A stretch of 64,000 bases of DNA from NCBI GenBank assembly GCA_003614735.1, contig KZ992427.1, forward strand, positions 1 through 64,000, written 5' to 3'. The position numbers were made by a program, and so were the translations under genes. The notes beneath the pieces are model-generated. The model did not search any database, had not been told where the DNA came from, and was given only the letters and a program-made list of their open reading frames with translations. Source of the DNA: Thamnocephalis sphaerospora (Eukaryota > Zoopagomycota > Zoopagomycetes > Zoopagales > Sigmoideomycetaceae). Below, in pieces: positions 22,684 to 32,653 of the stretch. Every line of letters begins with the position of its first letter. Within the stretch, counting starts at the first letter, position 1.

Positions 22684-23226
22684 TCTGTGCGCCGATTCGC
22701 CGTGTAGGTACGTGAATGCGCGTAAAAAGTGTGTAAACGTGCCGCACGATCCAGCAATGCAGGGCCGACCAGGCTAGAAAGGGTGATGGTGGGAGCGAGA
22801 GAGGCGGATGCGATCGCCAGTAACAAAAGTCGGCCAGCCAGTCAGCCAGTCGCGGTCTGAGCCGATGCTTGGTGGTTGCGAGCGAAAAGAAAAAACTACG
22901 CAGTTGCCCACAGCAGCACGTACACGGCCCGCAGACGCTCTGTGCACACAACACGCTCAATAGACACCAATGGTGGAAACGATGATTGCAGTAGGTGTTG
23001 TGTATTCAAACAATTGGAACAAGTGCGCGTCGCAAAAGGCATACGGCAGCAGCACTCATCCTTCTCGAGACTACCGCCAACACCGAAGCGCCTTTCGCAT
23101 TTCAGCACCTCGGCAACGCTCGGCCACGCAAGACGCCAGCAAAAGCAAGCGCACTCACGCGCACAGCAACGAGACGAAGGGACAAAGAGAAGATGGAGCG
23201 AATAAAGCAGCAGCGGATGCAGTTGC
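22684..23226. other. Spacer between uL4m and EF-1alpha
   Basis: 540 bp with the 3' region of EF-1alpha and the promoter of uL4m (both minus strand). The open frames seen are short and lack protein-like content. Confidence 0.4.
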
Positions 23227-24603
23227 TTATTTCTTGCCAGCCTTCATGGCAGACTTGGTGGTCTTGCCGGCCTTCTCGGTCTTGTCGACCGACTTGATGA
23301 CACCGACGGCGACGGTCTGACGCATGTCACGGACGGCGAAACGGCCGAGCGGCGGGTACTCCTGGAAGGACTCGACGCACATCGGCTTGGACGGGATCAT
23401 CTCGACCATGGCGGCATCGCCAGACTTGATGAACTTGGGCTCGTCCTCAAGCTTCTTGCCGGAACGGCGATCGATCTTCTCGATGAGCTTGTTGAACTTG
23501 CACGCAATGTGGGCGGTGTGGCAGTCAAGCACCGGCGAGTAGCCAGCCGAGACCTGACCCGGGTGGTTCAGGACGATGACCTGGGCAACGAAGGAGGCAG
23601 CCTCCTTGGCCGGGTCGTTCTTGGAGTCCGAGCACACGTTACCACGACGGATGTCCTTGACCGACACGTTCTTGACGTTGAAGCCGACGTTGTCGCCCGG
23701 AACACCCTCGGCGAGCTGCTCGTGGTGCATCTCAACAGACTTGACCTCAGTGGTCACGTTCGACGGGGCGAAGGTGACGACCATACCGGCCTTGATGACA
23801 CCAGTCTCGACACGGCCGACCGGCACGGTACCGATACCGCCAATCTTGTAGACATCCTGCAGCGGCAGACGCAGCGGCTTGTCCGACGGGCGGACGGGCG
23901 GCTCGATGGCGTCGATGGCCTCCAGCAGGGTCTTGCCGGTCTTGGAGCCAGCCTTGGTGGTCTTGGTCCAGCCCTTGAACCAGCCCATGTTGGTCGACTC
24001 ATCCAACATGTTGTCACCGTGCCAGCCGGAGATCGGGACGAACGGCACAGTAACCGGGTTGTAGCCGACCTTCTTGATGAAGTTGGAGGTCTCGGCAACA
24101 ATCTCCTTGTAGCGGGCCTCGGACCAGCCGGTGGTATCCATCTTGTTGATGGCGACGATGAGCTGCTTGACACCCAGGGTGAAGGCGAGCAGAGCGTGCT
24201 CACGAGTCTGGCCATCCTTGGAGATACCAGCCTCGAACTCACCAGTGCCGGAGGCAATGATGAGAATGGCGCAGTCAGCCTGCGAGGTACCGGTGATCAT
24301 GTTCTTGATGAAATCACGGTGGCCCGGAGCATCAATGACGGTGACATAGTACTTCGGGGTCTCGAACTTCCACAGAGCAATGTCGATGGTGATACCACGC
24401 TCACGCTCAGCCTTGAGCTTGTCCAGCACCCAGGCGTACTTGAACGAGCCCTTGCCAAGCTCAGCGGCCTCCTTCTCGAACTTCTCGATGGTACGCTTGT
24501 CGATACCACCGCACTTGTAGATAAGGTGACCGGTGGTGGTCGACTTGCCGGAGTCGACGTGGCCGATGACCACAAGGTTAATGTGAGACTTTTCCTTACC
24601 CAT
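23227..24603 (-). CDS. TEF1: Translation elongation factor EF-1alpha
   Basis: Single exon, 458 aa, from ATG 24603 ([20 protein letters not shown]) to TAA at 23227. GTP-binding motifs are all present: GHVDSGKST (P-loop), DAPGHRD (G3), NKMD (G4) and the switch I segment [12 protein letters not shown]. The segment [20 protein letters not shown] is the opisthokont-type insertion. The C-terminus is Lys-rich as usual. It delivers aminoacyl-tRNA to the ribosome. The frame stays open upstream of the ATG, but the protein family starts at MGKEK and a long leader is not expected. Strong GC-biased codon use, with a consequent 441-codon antisense open frame, fits very high expression. The upstream region carries two CATCCATCC clusters like those at the ribosomal protein pair. 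Confidence 0.98.
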   Translation of the reverse strand: MGKEKSHINLVVIGHVDSGKSTTTGHLIYKCGGIDKRTIEKFEKEAAELGKGSFKYAWVLDKLKAERERGITIDIALWKFETPKYYVTVIDAPGHRDFIKNMITGTSQADCAILIIASGTGEFEAGISKDGQTREHALLAFTLGVKQLIVAINKMDTTGWSEARYKEIVAETSNFIKKVGYNPVTVPFVPISGWHGDNMLDESTNMGWFKGWTKTTKAGSKTGKTLLEAIDAIEPPVRPSDKPLRLPLQDVYKIGGIGTVPVGRVETGVIKAGMVVTFAPSNVTTEVKSVEMHHEQLAEGVPGDNVGFNVKNVSVKDIRRGNVCSDSKNDPAKEAASFVAQVIVLNHPGQVSAGYSPVLDCHTAHIACKFNKLIEKIDRRSGKKLEDEPKFIKSGDAAMVEMIPSKPMCVESFQEYPPLGRFAVRDMRQTVAVGVIKSVDKTEKAGKTTKSAMKAGKK

Positions 24604-25750
24604 GGCTGTGCGGGAGGACGAGACAAAGAGAGCGTTAGCGTACCGGTGGTGGTGAGGGGCAGCAGTCGACTCGCGCGCTCCGCAGCCCGCTCGACAGCAG
24701 CACAGCCTGGTTGCGAAGGTGCGCATGGCGCCTCCTTGGCTGTGCCCACAGCGTGGAATGCTGCGGCAGCTATGTGCCAGTGCATGTCGAGCGTGCCAGG
24801 CGGCGTGTGCAGACGTGGCGCTGGACGACCGTGACGATTGCAACCTGCTTACGCAGTATGCAACGCAGCCGCGAATCCATCCATCCATCCGCACACAGCA
24901 GCATGCATTCATCCATCCATCCGCAAAACGTAGCAGCAGCGCATCGCGCTCTCGCGCAACATGACGAATACACACCTGAAGTTGGTCGTGTGGCGTGCGA
25001 AGTGGACAAGTGCTTCTTCGAAAGGCAAACGGGGCGAAGGAAAGAAGCCGGAGCGTGTGCAGCGAGAGCCATTGCGCATCCTTTATACCACGGCTACGTA
25101 GCGCTCTGCGCCACAGCGGTGCGTCTGACAAACTGTAGCAGTTTTACCGCCCCACTTTTTCTTCCTCTTTTTTCTTTCTCCCTTTTTACGCTGTCACACA
25201 CGCACGTAGGCGAGTGGTGCAGGTGCGCACGCCGATTCGCTCCAGACCTGTCCTGGTGCCAATCAGCGACGTGCGGTGAAGGAAACCGCAGCGGGCATAT
25301 CATCATGGCCCATCAGCTGAATGCTGGCTACGGCGATGCAGCATGGCTACGCAGCCGCCGCCAGTGGTCGGCAAACAACCGCTGCTGCACGGCAAAGCAG
25401 ACAAGATAGCATCGTCAAGAACGCTGTTCCGTGTAGCACATGCCTGCTGCTTTGGCGCGCTCGGCCACATCAGCGCCCATTCGCAAAGCCATTCTGGTCG
25501 TTTGCCTGCATGTTTTTTCCACAAGTAGCAACCACAGGTGCGTGGCACCGTCAGCGGCGATGATGGCTTCGTTTTTCCGGCGATAGCGGCGGCGGCGGAG
25601 GAGGAGGAGAAAGTCAGCGGAGATGGATGCAGCGCTTTCTTGCTTGTTCTTTGCACAATTCGGGTACACATGCACTTTCACACAAAGATACACACACATA
25701 CAGACACGCACGCACATACAAGCGCGCAGTCCTGATACGCGGCTCGCCGT
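24604..25750 (-). promoter_or_regulatory. EF-1alpha upstream region with CATCCATCC clusters
   Basis: 1.1 kb between the EF-1alpha start and the Gtr1 stop. Clusters at about 24873-24892 and 24905-24924 both read ATCCATCCATCCGC, separated by about 12 bp. A CA/GC-rich stretch (ACACACAT repeats, about 25679-25720) and a pyrimidine-rich block (TTTTTCTTCC..., about 25145-25190) are also present. No other gene was recognised. Confidence 0.5.
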
Positions 25751-27159
25751 CTACCGCACAACATCCGAAGAAGCTTCCAGCTTTTCAAAGTGTCGCCGTG
25801 CCACGGCAATGTTCATCTGGGTGGCGGCCGACTCTGCACGCGCATGTCGCACGTAAGCACACTCCGTCTGTTTTGCACACTCACACAAATAGCCTCCCAC
25901 TGCACCCACCAATGGTTGGGTCCGACATGATGACCATGACATATGTGTTGCTGGTCAGCGCATCAATAAACGCGGTAAACCCATCCTTGCGAATCTCCAT
26001 GCTCTTGAACTGCGTCTGCAGCTTGGTGCAACTAAGCTTGAACTGCTTCACAATCGAGCTGATCTTCTCGAATCGCGCGCGGTCCGCATGCTGCAGCTGT
26101 GAAGCGTGTGCAATCACCAGAAACGTGGCTCGCTCAAAGAGCACCACTTCGTCCGCCTCGCAGACGTGGCAAAATTTGTTCAGATGCGACTCGAGCAGTG
26201 CAACATTGGGCACCAATGCGTACACAATGGACGACCACGCCTGTCGTCCACGGGCCAAGCAAGCGCCGGTGAGCACAATGGCCATCCTGCTCGCCCGTCT
26301 GCCTGACTTGGCAACGCGATCGCCGTCACGGCAGGCAAACGTCACGCGCCTACCTTGAACAGCGACTCGTCCCAGATGGTCGTGGCGAATGCGGTGATGG
26401 ACAGTGGTTCGGAGCGTGTGCGCAGCTCTTCCAGCCGCTCTTGGAAAACCTGTACGCCCTCGTCAGCCACCGTCACTGCCATCTGCCCATCGTCAGCAGT
26501 CTGCCATAGCTCACCTGCTCTCGCATCTCCTCCTGCACCAGATCCATCTTGTGCACTAGACAGAATATCTTGGCATCCTTGGAGTGCGTCATGATTGCCT
26601 CCAGGCAGCTTTGGTAAAAGTGCATGTCACGGTCGTCGCAGTTCTCCACGTCAAACACGTAGATGAGCACTTCAACATTGCGGAAGATGTGATCGCGCTG
26701 GCTAACAAAATAGCTTTCCATGAATGTCTCCTGCCTGAGCACCATTTGGTAAGCCATTGCATTTGCACTCCACCAAGCCTGCACCATGTTTTTTCCATGC
26801 TGTAACCACCGCGCGTGCAAACGCGATGCTTACCCGCCACAATCCCACAGATTGAGCACTAGGTTGCCAAGAAAGCGCACATGCGAATGTTCCACATCCA
26901 CTATGGCACAGATCAGCCGCACCGGGTCAGCTATCCTGCTCGGCCTTTCCTGCCGGCCTAGATAAAGCGCCCGCCTTGCCGCACCCACCGGTAGCTCCCA
27001 AGCGCCGTGTATCACGCGCAATATAGTTGGAAAAGATGATGGAGCGCATGGACGTTTTGCCAGCGCCGCTCTTGCCCATCAACAAGACCTGTCCTGCCAG
27101 TTAGCCAAAGACTGCATATGCACCGCCCGCAGCCGCGCTGTACCCACCTTCTTCTTCAT
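25751..27159 (-). CDS. GTR1: Rag-family GTPase Gtr1/RagA
   Basis: Model: complement(25751..25833, 25910..26240, 26354..26449, 26515..26734, 26834..26900, 26989..27088, 27148..27159), 909 nt giving 302 aa. It starts [20 protein letters not shown] with the P-loop; then [18 protein letters not shown] and LNLWDCGGQ (G3), [24 protein letters not shown] (G4), [12 protein letters not shown], and the C-terminal roadblock-type domain with [13 protein letters not shown]. These are RagA/Gtr1 rather than RagC/Gtr2 features. The protein signals amino-acid state to TORC1 on the vacuole or lysosome as a heterodimer with Gtr2. Exon 1 is only four codons (ATG plus three Lys). An upstream frame at 27488-27354 does not join in frame, so I take 27159 as start. 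All seven exons are in phase. Confidence 0.93.
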
Positions 27160-27860
27160 GGTAACAAAGCGCGTTGCGCTAGTGGTGTTGCCGGCCAAAA
27201 GATTGTGTGCTCCCCAGCCAGTAGGCGTGGACGGCCGGTAGCCGCGTCTGGCGCGAGATGATGAGCACTGCGAGCAAATGCGCGTGTCTGCCTGCTAGTT
27301 GGCTACAGAAATGAGAGCGCAGTGGCTTGCAGATGGCAATGACACGCGTGCGCTCAAGCACCGTCCACCGTCGGGTCTAGTATAGCCGAGTCAGACCGCG
27401 GGGCAGTAGCAGTAAAGGCAGGCGCCGTCGGAGCAGACGCAGAGTAACGGGTAGGCGGGTGCACAGGGCGAGAAAGAAACGCGGACATGACGACAGTGTC
27501 CGGTACAGTCCATCCAAGTCTACTTGGGTCAAAAAGTAAACCTAGCCGCCAGCACTCAACCACCACCGTCTCGACACGGCTGCCACCAACGATAGCGATC
27601 CGCCATCGGGCAAGATGGCGCTCCTGGTGGCACCAGGCGAACGTCACCAGGGCGGCCCTCTGCTTGCTGCGCTTACCGTGCAACCTGTACTGGTCTGATT
27701 GGGCCAGTACCGTTTACTGGCTGCTGGCCGACCCGCTGTCTGTGCTGCTTCCCCTCGGTGTTGCTGCCTTCGGATAATAGTCGTCCATCCACATGGTGGT
27801 CACGCGCACCCACTTTCAGAGCATGTGTGTTCCAATGTGTGTCACACACACGCGTACGCT
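27160..27860. other. Upstream region of GTR1
   Basis: 700 bp. A minus-strand frame (27488-27354, Pro/Ala/Thr-rich) could be a 5' UTR exon of GTR1 but does not connect in frame. No other feature was recognised. Confidence 0.35.
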
Positions 27861-28271
27861 TTACCAAACCCTCGCCGCATTTGACGTCAGCCGACACGCA
27901 AGCGGGCCAGCAAAACGAAGGGAATGTGCGGATGCACGCGCAATGCCCCCGCCGGGTGCGCTATGGTCTGCATGCCGCCGCAGCCTATGGCCGCCGCAGC
28001 CGCCGCAGCCTATGGCCGCCGCAGCCGCCGCGAACATCATCCAGTGCGCAGGATGCGCCGACACTCGTCCGCCTGGCCGAATGAGATCATAAGCGCATGT
28101 GGCACACGTCTGCACTGCCGCGTCCACGGCGCTGTCGTGTGCCAGCAGCCTGCCGAGCGGGCGGCCGTAACGCGCGACCGTATCCCGCACGGCGCCCTTT
28201 GCCTTGTCGACTCTGCGGTTCCAGTTGATCTCGTCAGGCGTTTCGGCAACGTCTTTTCGCTTGCGTGACAT
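27861..28271 (-). CDS. Hypothetical small basic protein, possibly with disrupted C-terminus
   Basis: The frame from ATG 28271 to TAA at 27861 encodes 136 aa. The first 70 residues (MSRKRKDVAETPDEINWNRR..., then VARYGRPLGRLLAHDSA) look like a real folded segment with charged and helical character. The rest turns into Ala/Gly/Cys/His-rich sequence where the DNA carries a 25 bp tandem duplication (27981-28030), whose length shifts the reading frame. The true C-terminus may therefore differ, or an intron may remove it. No family recognised. It lies upstream of GTR1 on the same strand and diverges from the tail-anchored gene. Confidence 0.4.
   Translation of the reverse strand: MSRKRKDVAETPDEINWNRRVDKAKGAVRDTVARYGRPLGRLLAHDSAVDAAVQTCATCAYDLIRPGGRVSAHPAHWMMFAAAAAAIGCGGCGGHRLRRHADHSAPGGGIARASAHSLRFAGPLACRLTSNAARVW
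27981..28030. repeat. 25 bp tandem duplication, GC-rich
   Basis: Two adjacent copies of a 25-base unit that starts CAGCCTATGGCCGCC: 27981-28005 and 28006-28030. The unit length is not a multiple of three. Confidence 0.9.
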
Positions 28272-28824
28272 GGCTATCTCGTTTGTTGCCGTAGAGCATG
28301 TCTTGGGTCTGTTTTGTGCCTCCTTAAAAGGCAGCCAGCGACGCCTCTCTACACAAACACCCGACGTTGCCATTCCATTTCCTCCAGCGCTCTTTACTCC
28401 GCTCCCCCTTACACCCACCCACTCGCCCCGTGTCGTCGTCGTCGTCGCTGTTGCCTTTTAACCAGCGTGGCTGAGTGCACCCCTGCATCCCCACTTCACT
28501 CTGCCCTTTTTCTTGTCGTCGCTCGGCCGCTCGACGGTTGCCACGGTCGTTCATTCGTCTGCTTTGCTCGTGCCAGTCCTACTATTTGACTGCGATTGCC
28601 GAACGTTCAAGCGGCGCTTGACGGACGCTTCAACCTCACCTTCCTCGCTGCCTGCTGCGACGACCGCATACAGTCTGCCGTTTGTCTGTTTTCCGTGCCT
28701 GCTACGCTCGCCTGGTTGCCAGTGCTTGGCTCATCTCTCGCCTCTACGTCTTTTGTCGCATTAGCTATCCACCGCACGGCACCGACTTTGTCAGCTGCTT
28801 CCAGCCTTTACTGATAGCATCGTC

Positions 28825-29886
28825 ATGTAAGCATATCTTCCCTGTCGGGTGCACTCTACCGGCAGGACTCGGGTCCTACGCCGCGCTGGGTTTGGACGGC
28901 CGATCCTGCATGCCTGACACGAGGATGCAGCGTTGGCAATCACTCGACGTTACTGCACATTGACGAATGAATGAATTGGCTCGATCAACCTGTCACCGCT
29001 GACCTTCTTTACTGGTGTCATCTAGGGAACATAACGCAACGCGTGACTCCCCCATGGTGGCATTGACCGCCAATCAAGACGCCAGCCAGCGCAGCGCTCA
29101 GGTCTGGCCGACGGCAAGTGCCGAGCAAATGGCCGCCATGGCCGCCGCGGTGGCCGCTGCCTCCAACGCTGGTGCGGCCAAGATGGGCCAAGCCTCGGTG
29201 GCGATCCACGATAGCGAATCCATGACGCTGCTGGAGCGCCGCAAGAGCAATCGTGCCAACGTTCCGGCGGTGACTTTTGCCCACAAGCGCATCGGTAGGC
29301 AGCGGAAAAGGAGCTTGGTCTGCATGGGAATAGGCCGCGCGCCGCGCCCATAGGCCGCAGTGCCCCAGCCGTGCACGGGACACGCTGGTGATCTTGCACA
29401 CGATGCGTTCTTGGCGGCCTGCAGACCTGCAGACCAAATCAGCATGCGTCTACCTTGCTAACATTGTGGTACTACTTTCTCCGTGCATGACGTCGTTGTC
29501 TTGCCGCCCCAATGGTCTGTGCTGCTGCGAGCGTAGACATGGTGCGTGGCTTCACGCCGCCGAGCAGTCGTGCTCCCAAGACGCCCTATCCATCGTCATC
29601 CCTTTCGATGCTTCCGCCGCTGACGCCCGATCCGGCCACGCACGACAGTGAGACACCCTTGGAGCTGAATGTCCCAGCGGCGGAACGGAACGGCACGGTG
29701 ACGTCTGGGCCCGCAGCTCCACGTGAACACGACGCCAACACTGGTGCTCTGAACCAGTCAACGCGAGCCGGCACGCCGCACCACTCGTCCTGGCTCGGAT
29801 GGCGCTTTCTGCTTGGATCCGTTGGCGTGGCAGCCGTGATGCTGGCTGTGAGCGTCGCCCTTGCCACCAGCGCCACGCTGGCCTAG
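28825..29886 (+). CDS. Hypothetical tail-anchored membrane protein; start codon apparently assembled by splicing
   Basis: Model: join(28825..28826, 29026..29294, 29537..29886), 207 codons with stop. The upstream exon ends ...CGTCAT before GTAAGCA; the next exon begins G GAA CAT AAC. Joining AT and G makes the ATG, giving MEHNATRDSPMVALTANQ. If this is wrong, translation can start at the in-frame ATG at 29053. The protein has an Ala/Gln-rich N-terminus, a central ESMTLLERRKSNRANVP segment, a Pro/Thr/Ser-rich linker and one C-terminal hydrophobic helix (WRFLLGSVGVAAVMLAVSVA) six residues from the end, a typical tail anchor. No family recognised; probable location is an endomembrane or the mitochondrial outer membrane. 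Confidence 0.55.
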
Positions 29887-30541
29887 TCGCCAGGAAGAAG
29901 GAGTCACCAGGAGAGTGCAGACGACTGTCTGACCTGTCCATTTCCTTATGATGACGTCGCAACAAACAGCGCCAAATGCTGCTACTTGCTGTGTTGTGCT
30001 ATAACAACAGCGATACCAACAACAGCGATACGCAACAGCAGCAGCCACCGCCACATCTTGTCTGGTTCTTGAGCAATGCCATTACGACACTGTTTCTCTA
30101 TAGGGTCTGGCGCGACCACGGCAGGTCATGCAGGCTATCGCGTGGTCGTCAGCCTTTGCCCATTTATTCGCGTACACGCTGTACTCGTCTCTGCTCTCAT
30201 CCGTCGTTGTTCTTGCATTGCATCAGCGTTGCGGCTGCATCACGAGTCTTTTCGTTGTTAAAATTGGTTGTTTATATAGGTGTTTGCTGCGCCACCATAG
30301 AGTGTGACCTTGTCATCTCCTAGCCGGATGGATGACACTGAGGTGGCGGTGGCGTCATTGCGAAAGGGAGTGCGTGATTAATCTGGACTTGTATGCCGCA
30401 CAGTCCGATCGCACCCGAGGTGGCCGCAACGACTTTTCTTTCTCGCTACTGCTTCCCGGTTGAATCTGTTTTGACCGGTTTGCTCACTGTGGATTCGCGC
30501 CCAAAGCAACATTGCACCACCACCAACAGCACTTGTCCGTC
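29887..30541. other. Upstream region of COX17
   Basis: 650 bp with short AACAGCGATAC repeats (about 30003-30032) and a single GGATGGATG (30325-30333), the reverse of the CATCCATCC motif. No gene was recognised. Confidence 0.4.
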
Positions 30542-30800
30542 ATGGGCCAGCAGGAATCCAAGCCAGTGTTGACGCCACCCACGCCAACCCCAGCGCAGGC
30601 CACGCCCGCTCCACCCAAGCTGGACCCGGAGACAGGGCGACCTCTGGGCCCAGACGGCAAGCCGCTCAAGCCGTGCTGCTCGTGTCCGGAGACAAAGCGT
30701 GCTCGAGACGAGTGTATGCTGCGTACGGGTGACGAGGAAGCATGCGCTACGTTGATCGAAGCACACAAGCAGTGTCTGCGCGATCTGGGCTTCAAAGTAT

Positions 30801-30802
<2 letters not shown>
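30542..30802 (+). CDS. COX17: Cytochrome c oxidase copper chaperone Cox17
   Basis: Single exon, 86 aa. The C-terminal half has [19 protein letters not shown] followed by [20 protein letters not shown], i.e. the CC-C copper site and twin CX9C motif of Cox17, a copper donor to Sco1 and Cox11 in the mitochondrial intermembrane space. The N-terminal 40 residues are Pro/Gln-rich and longer than in most orthologues. The start at 30542 (MGQQESKP) was chosen over an in-frame ATG ten codons upstream that adds only His/Gln. The stop codon TAG abuts a GGCA microsatellite. Confidence 0.93.

Positions 30803-30850
<48 letters not shown>
30801..30850. repeat. (AGGC)12 tetranucleotide microsatellite
   Basis: A 50 bp perfect tract starting inside the COX17 stop codon (TAG at 30800-30802) and running into the 3' UTR. 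Confidence 0.97.
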
Positions 30851-31145
30851 CTGAGTGGGATCCAGAAAGTAGCTGACCAACGCTGCCGCTAGATGGTCAG
30901 CTAAAGACCGGGTTCTGCGCATTTGCTCATTGTGAGGTGGCACAATGCATTGGCGCAGCTGCCCTGTACGCAGGCATGCGTGCCACTGTGGATATCAACG
31001 CAATATAGAGAGCGTAATGTTTGCATATTGGTGATGGATCAGAACGTGTCGCTCTATTAGATACGCAGGCCCATGGGCGCGTTGTCGTAACATTCGTACG
31101 CAAACAAAGAGAAGAACGCAAACAAAAGACGGCCAAAGGAACGTG

Positions 31146-32135
31146 CTAGCAGATAATGCACCCCTTACGTGTGTGACGTCGGTATCGCTCCACGTAGCGT
31201 AGCTGCCGGTTGTTAATGGCACCACGACGGCGCTCGCGCACGTACGCAACGCTATCCAGCGGAGACATGCCATACTCGATCAGCGCAATAGCCACCAGGA
31301 GAGGCGCGCGGCCCAGACCAGCTACACAGTGAATAGCCACGCACAGGTCAGTGTCATCGGTCAGCTGGTCCGGTGGCGGCCTTGTGCCAGAAACGCCGTT
31401 AGTGCTGCGCGCCAGCCGTGCCTCAGGGCCAAAGCGTGTTTCCAGCAAACCGAGCCAATGCTCGATGATGGTGTCGGGTGGCTCGCAGCCATCGTCAAAG
31501 GACCAGTCATGCACACGATAGCCAGCGCGCTCTAGCCGTGCGCGCTGATAGGTAGGCTCACAGACGCGCACCACATCGGTAACGCCGTACTTTGCAAACT
31601 CCTTAATGTAAATCGGCAGCGTATGGTCTGAGGGTGCGTCCGCAATGAGAAGGCGCAATGGGCCATACTCTATCAGCGATGGCGGGTTAATCAAGCCAGC
31701 CATGCTGGTGCCGGCAGACATGGACGATAGACCGGCCGCACCACTCGCGTTCAACGGGTTGCGAGCGGCAAGCGTGCTATTCATGGTGCGCGACGGTGTA
31801 CTAGGCCGCGAACCCATTAGCTGCTGGTGCTGCAACTGCAACTGCTGATGCGCCGCGGGCGCTGCGTGCGATCCGCGTCCGTAGCCGTTGACCGGCGTAC
31901 TCACAGCAGCAATATTCGGCGTGGCCGGTGTCATATCGACGGCTGTTGCGGCGGGTCGCGTGCGCGGCAGCGTCGGTGTACCCCAGTTGGCTGGCAGCGA
32001 TGTCTTGGCACCCACACGCGGGGACGACGGGCAGCTGATCACGGCAGAGGTCGGCGGCGTTTCCGAATCAGAGGTTAGATGGTCGGCCGCGGGAGTTGGC
32101 GGCGCGGTGGCGCTCGGCTGCGCAACCTGAGGCAT
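31146..32135 (-). CDS. PRL-type (PTP4A) prenylated tyrosine phosphatase with long N-terminal extension
   Basis: Single exon, 329 aa. The first 150 residues are Thr/Pro/Ala/Gln-rich and probably disordered. The phosphatase domain begins PSLIEYGPLRLLIADAPSDH and includes YIKEFAKYGVTDVVRVCEPT, the general-acid loop HDWSFDDG and the P-loop HCVAGLGRAP with catalytic Cys and Arg, then RRGAINNRQLRYVE. It ends KGCIIC, a CaaX box, so farnesylation and membrane attachment are expected. This set is diagnostic of PRL/PTP4A phosphatases, which are about 170 aa in animals; the N-terminal extension is the unusual part. The role in fungi is poorly known. Confidence 0.92.
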   Translation of the reverse strand: MPQVAQPSATAPPTPAADHLTSDSETPPTSAVISCPSSPRVGAKTSLPANWGTPTLPRTRPAATAVDMTPATPNIAAVSTPVNGYGRGSHAAPAAHQQLQLQHQQLMGSRPSTPSRTMNSTLAARNPLNASGAAGLSSMSAGTSMAGLINPPSLIEYGPLRLLIADAPSDHTLPIYIKEFAKYGVTDVVRVCEPTYQRARLERAGYRVHDWSFDDGCEPPDTIIEHWLGLLETRFGPEARLARSTNGVSGTRPPPDQLTDDTDLCVAIHCVAGLGRAPLLVAIALIEYGMSPLDSVAYVRERRRGAINNRQLRYVERYRRHTRKGCIIC

Positions 32136-32154
32136 GGCGCGTCCAAGTCTGGTT

Positions 32155-32653
32155 TTAATCGGCGCTAGCTGGCGGCAGGTGTACCACGTCCACGCGGTGG
32201 CCGTTCCGGGCGACCGTCACTCCAAATGCAAGGTAGGCTAGCTGCCCTCCGTCAATATAGGCAACCACCGGCACCTTAGCCAGGATCAAACATAGGACTG
32301 GGGAGGCAGGCGGACTGAGAGCAGGCAGGTCGTCGACGACGCCCAATATGTTAGCGCATGCATCAAAGGCCCGGGCACGCGGCTTGCATGGCTGCCGCGG
32401 AGGCGGTGGTGCGCCTTGCCGAACCGCTCGTCTGTGCTCGGCGCTTGGCCAGTCGTCATGCTTACCTGAATCGACCGCGTGCGTCCTCCTCGCACGTAGA
32501 CCAGCGTGGCAAACACGTTGGAAATGGAGCCTCGTACACTTGAAAGCGTAGTAGCGCTGGTGCGTGATGCAGAGCGTCGGCCAACAGGAGCGGCCAAATG
32601 CACACGTCAAAGTCTAGCCTAGTCCAGGTTCTTATCGGCAGCGCCCAGACGTG
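32155..32653 (-). CDS. Unidentified protein, last two exons only resolved
   Basis: Exons complement(32155..32314, 32466..32653) join in phase with a GTAAGC donor, GCTAAC branch site and CTCAG acceptor, giving 115 codons that read HVWALPIRTWTRLDFDVCIW..., then ALLRFQVYEAPFP, and end VVAYIDGGQLAYLAFGVTVA...HLPPASAD. The alternating hydrophobic pattern looks like a small alpha/beta protein. The 5' exon(s) were not found; a TATAAA occurs on the minus strand near 32755 but no suitable ATG follows it. No family recognised. The more obvious single open frame over the same bases is a shadow. Confidence 0.5.

Noticed and set aside
23509-24834. 441-codon plus-strand open frame
   Set aside because: It is exactly antisense to EF-1alpha and arises from its GC-rich codon bias; the predicted protein (Asp/Leu/Val/Gly-rich) has no domain.
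23227-25131. EF-1alpha extended by about 176 residues upstream
   Set aside because: The frame is open but the family starts at MGKEKSHIN and the extension is Arg/Cys/Trp-rich and reads through the CATCCATCC clusters.
27354-27488. Upstream coding exon for GTR1
   Set aside because: No donor/acceptor pair joins it in frame to the MKKKVLLMGK exon; at most a 5' UTR exon.
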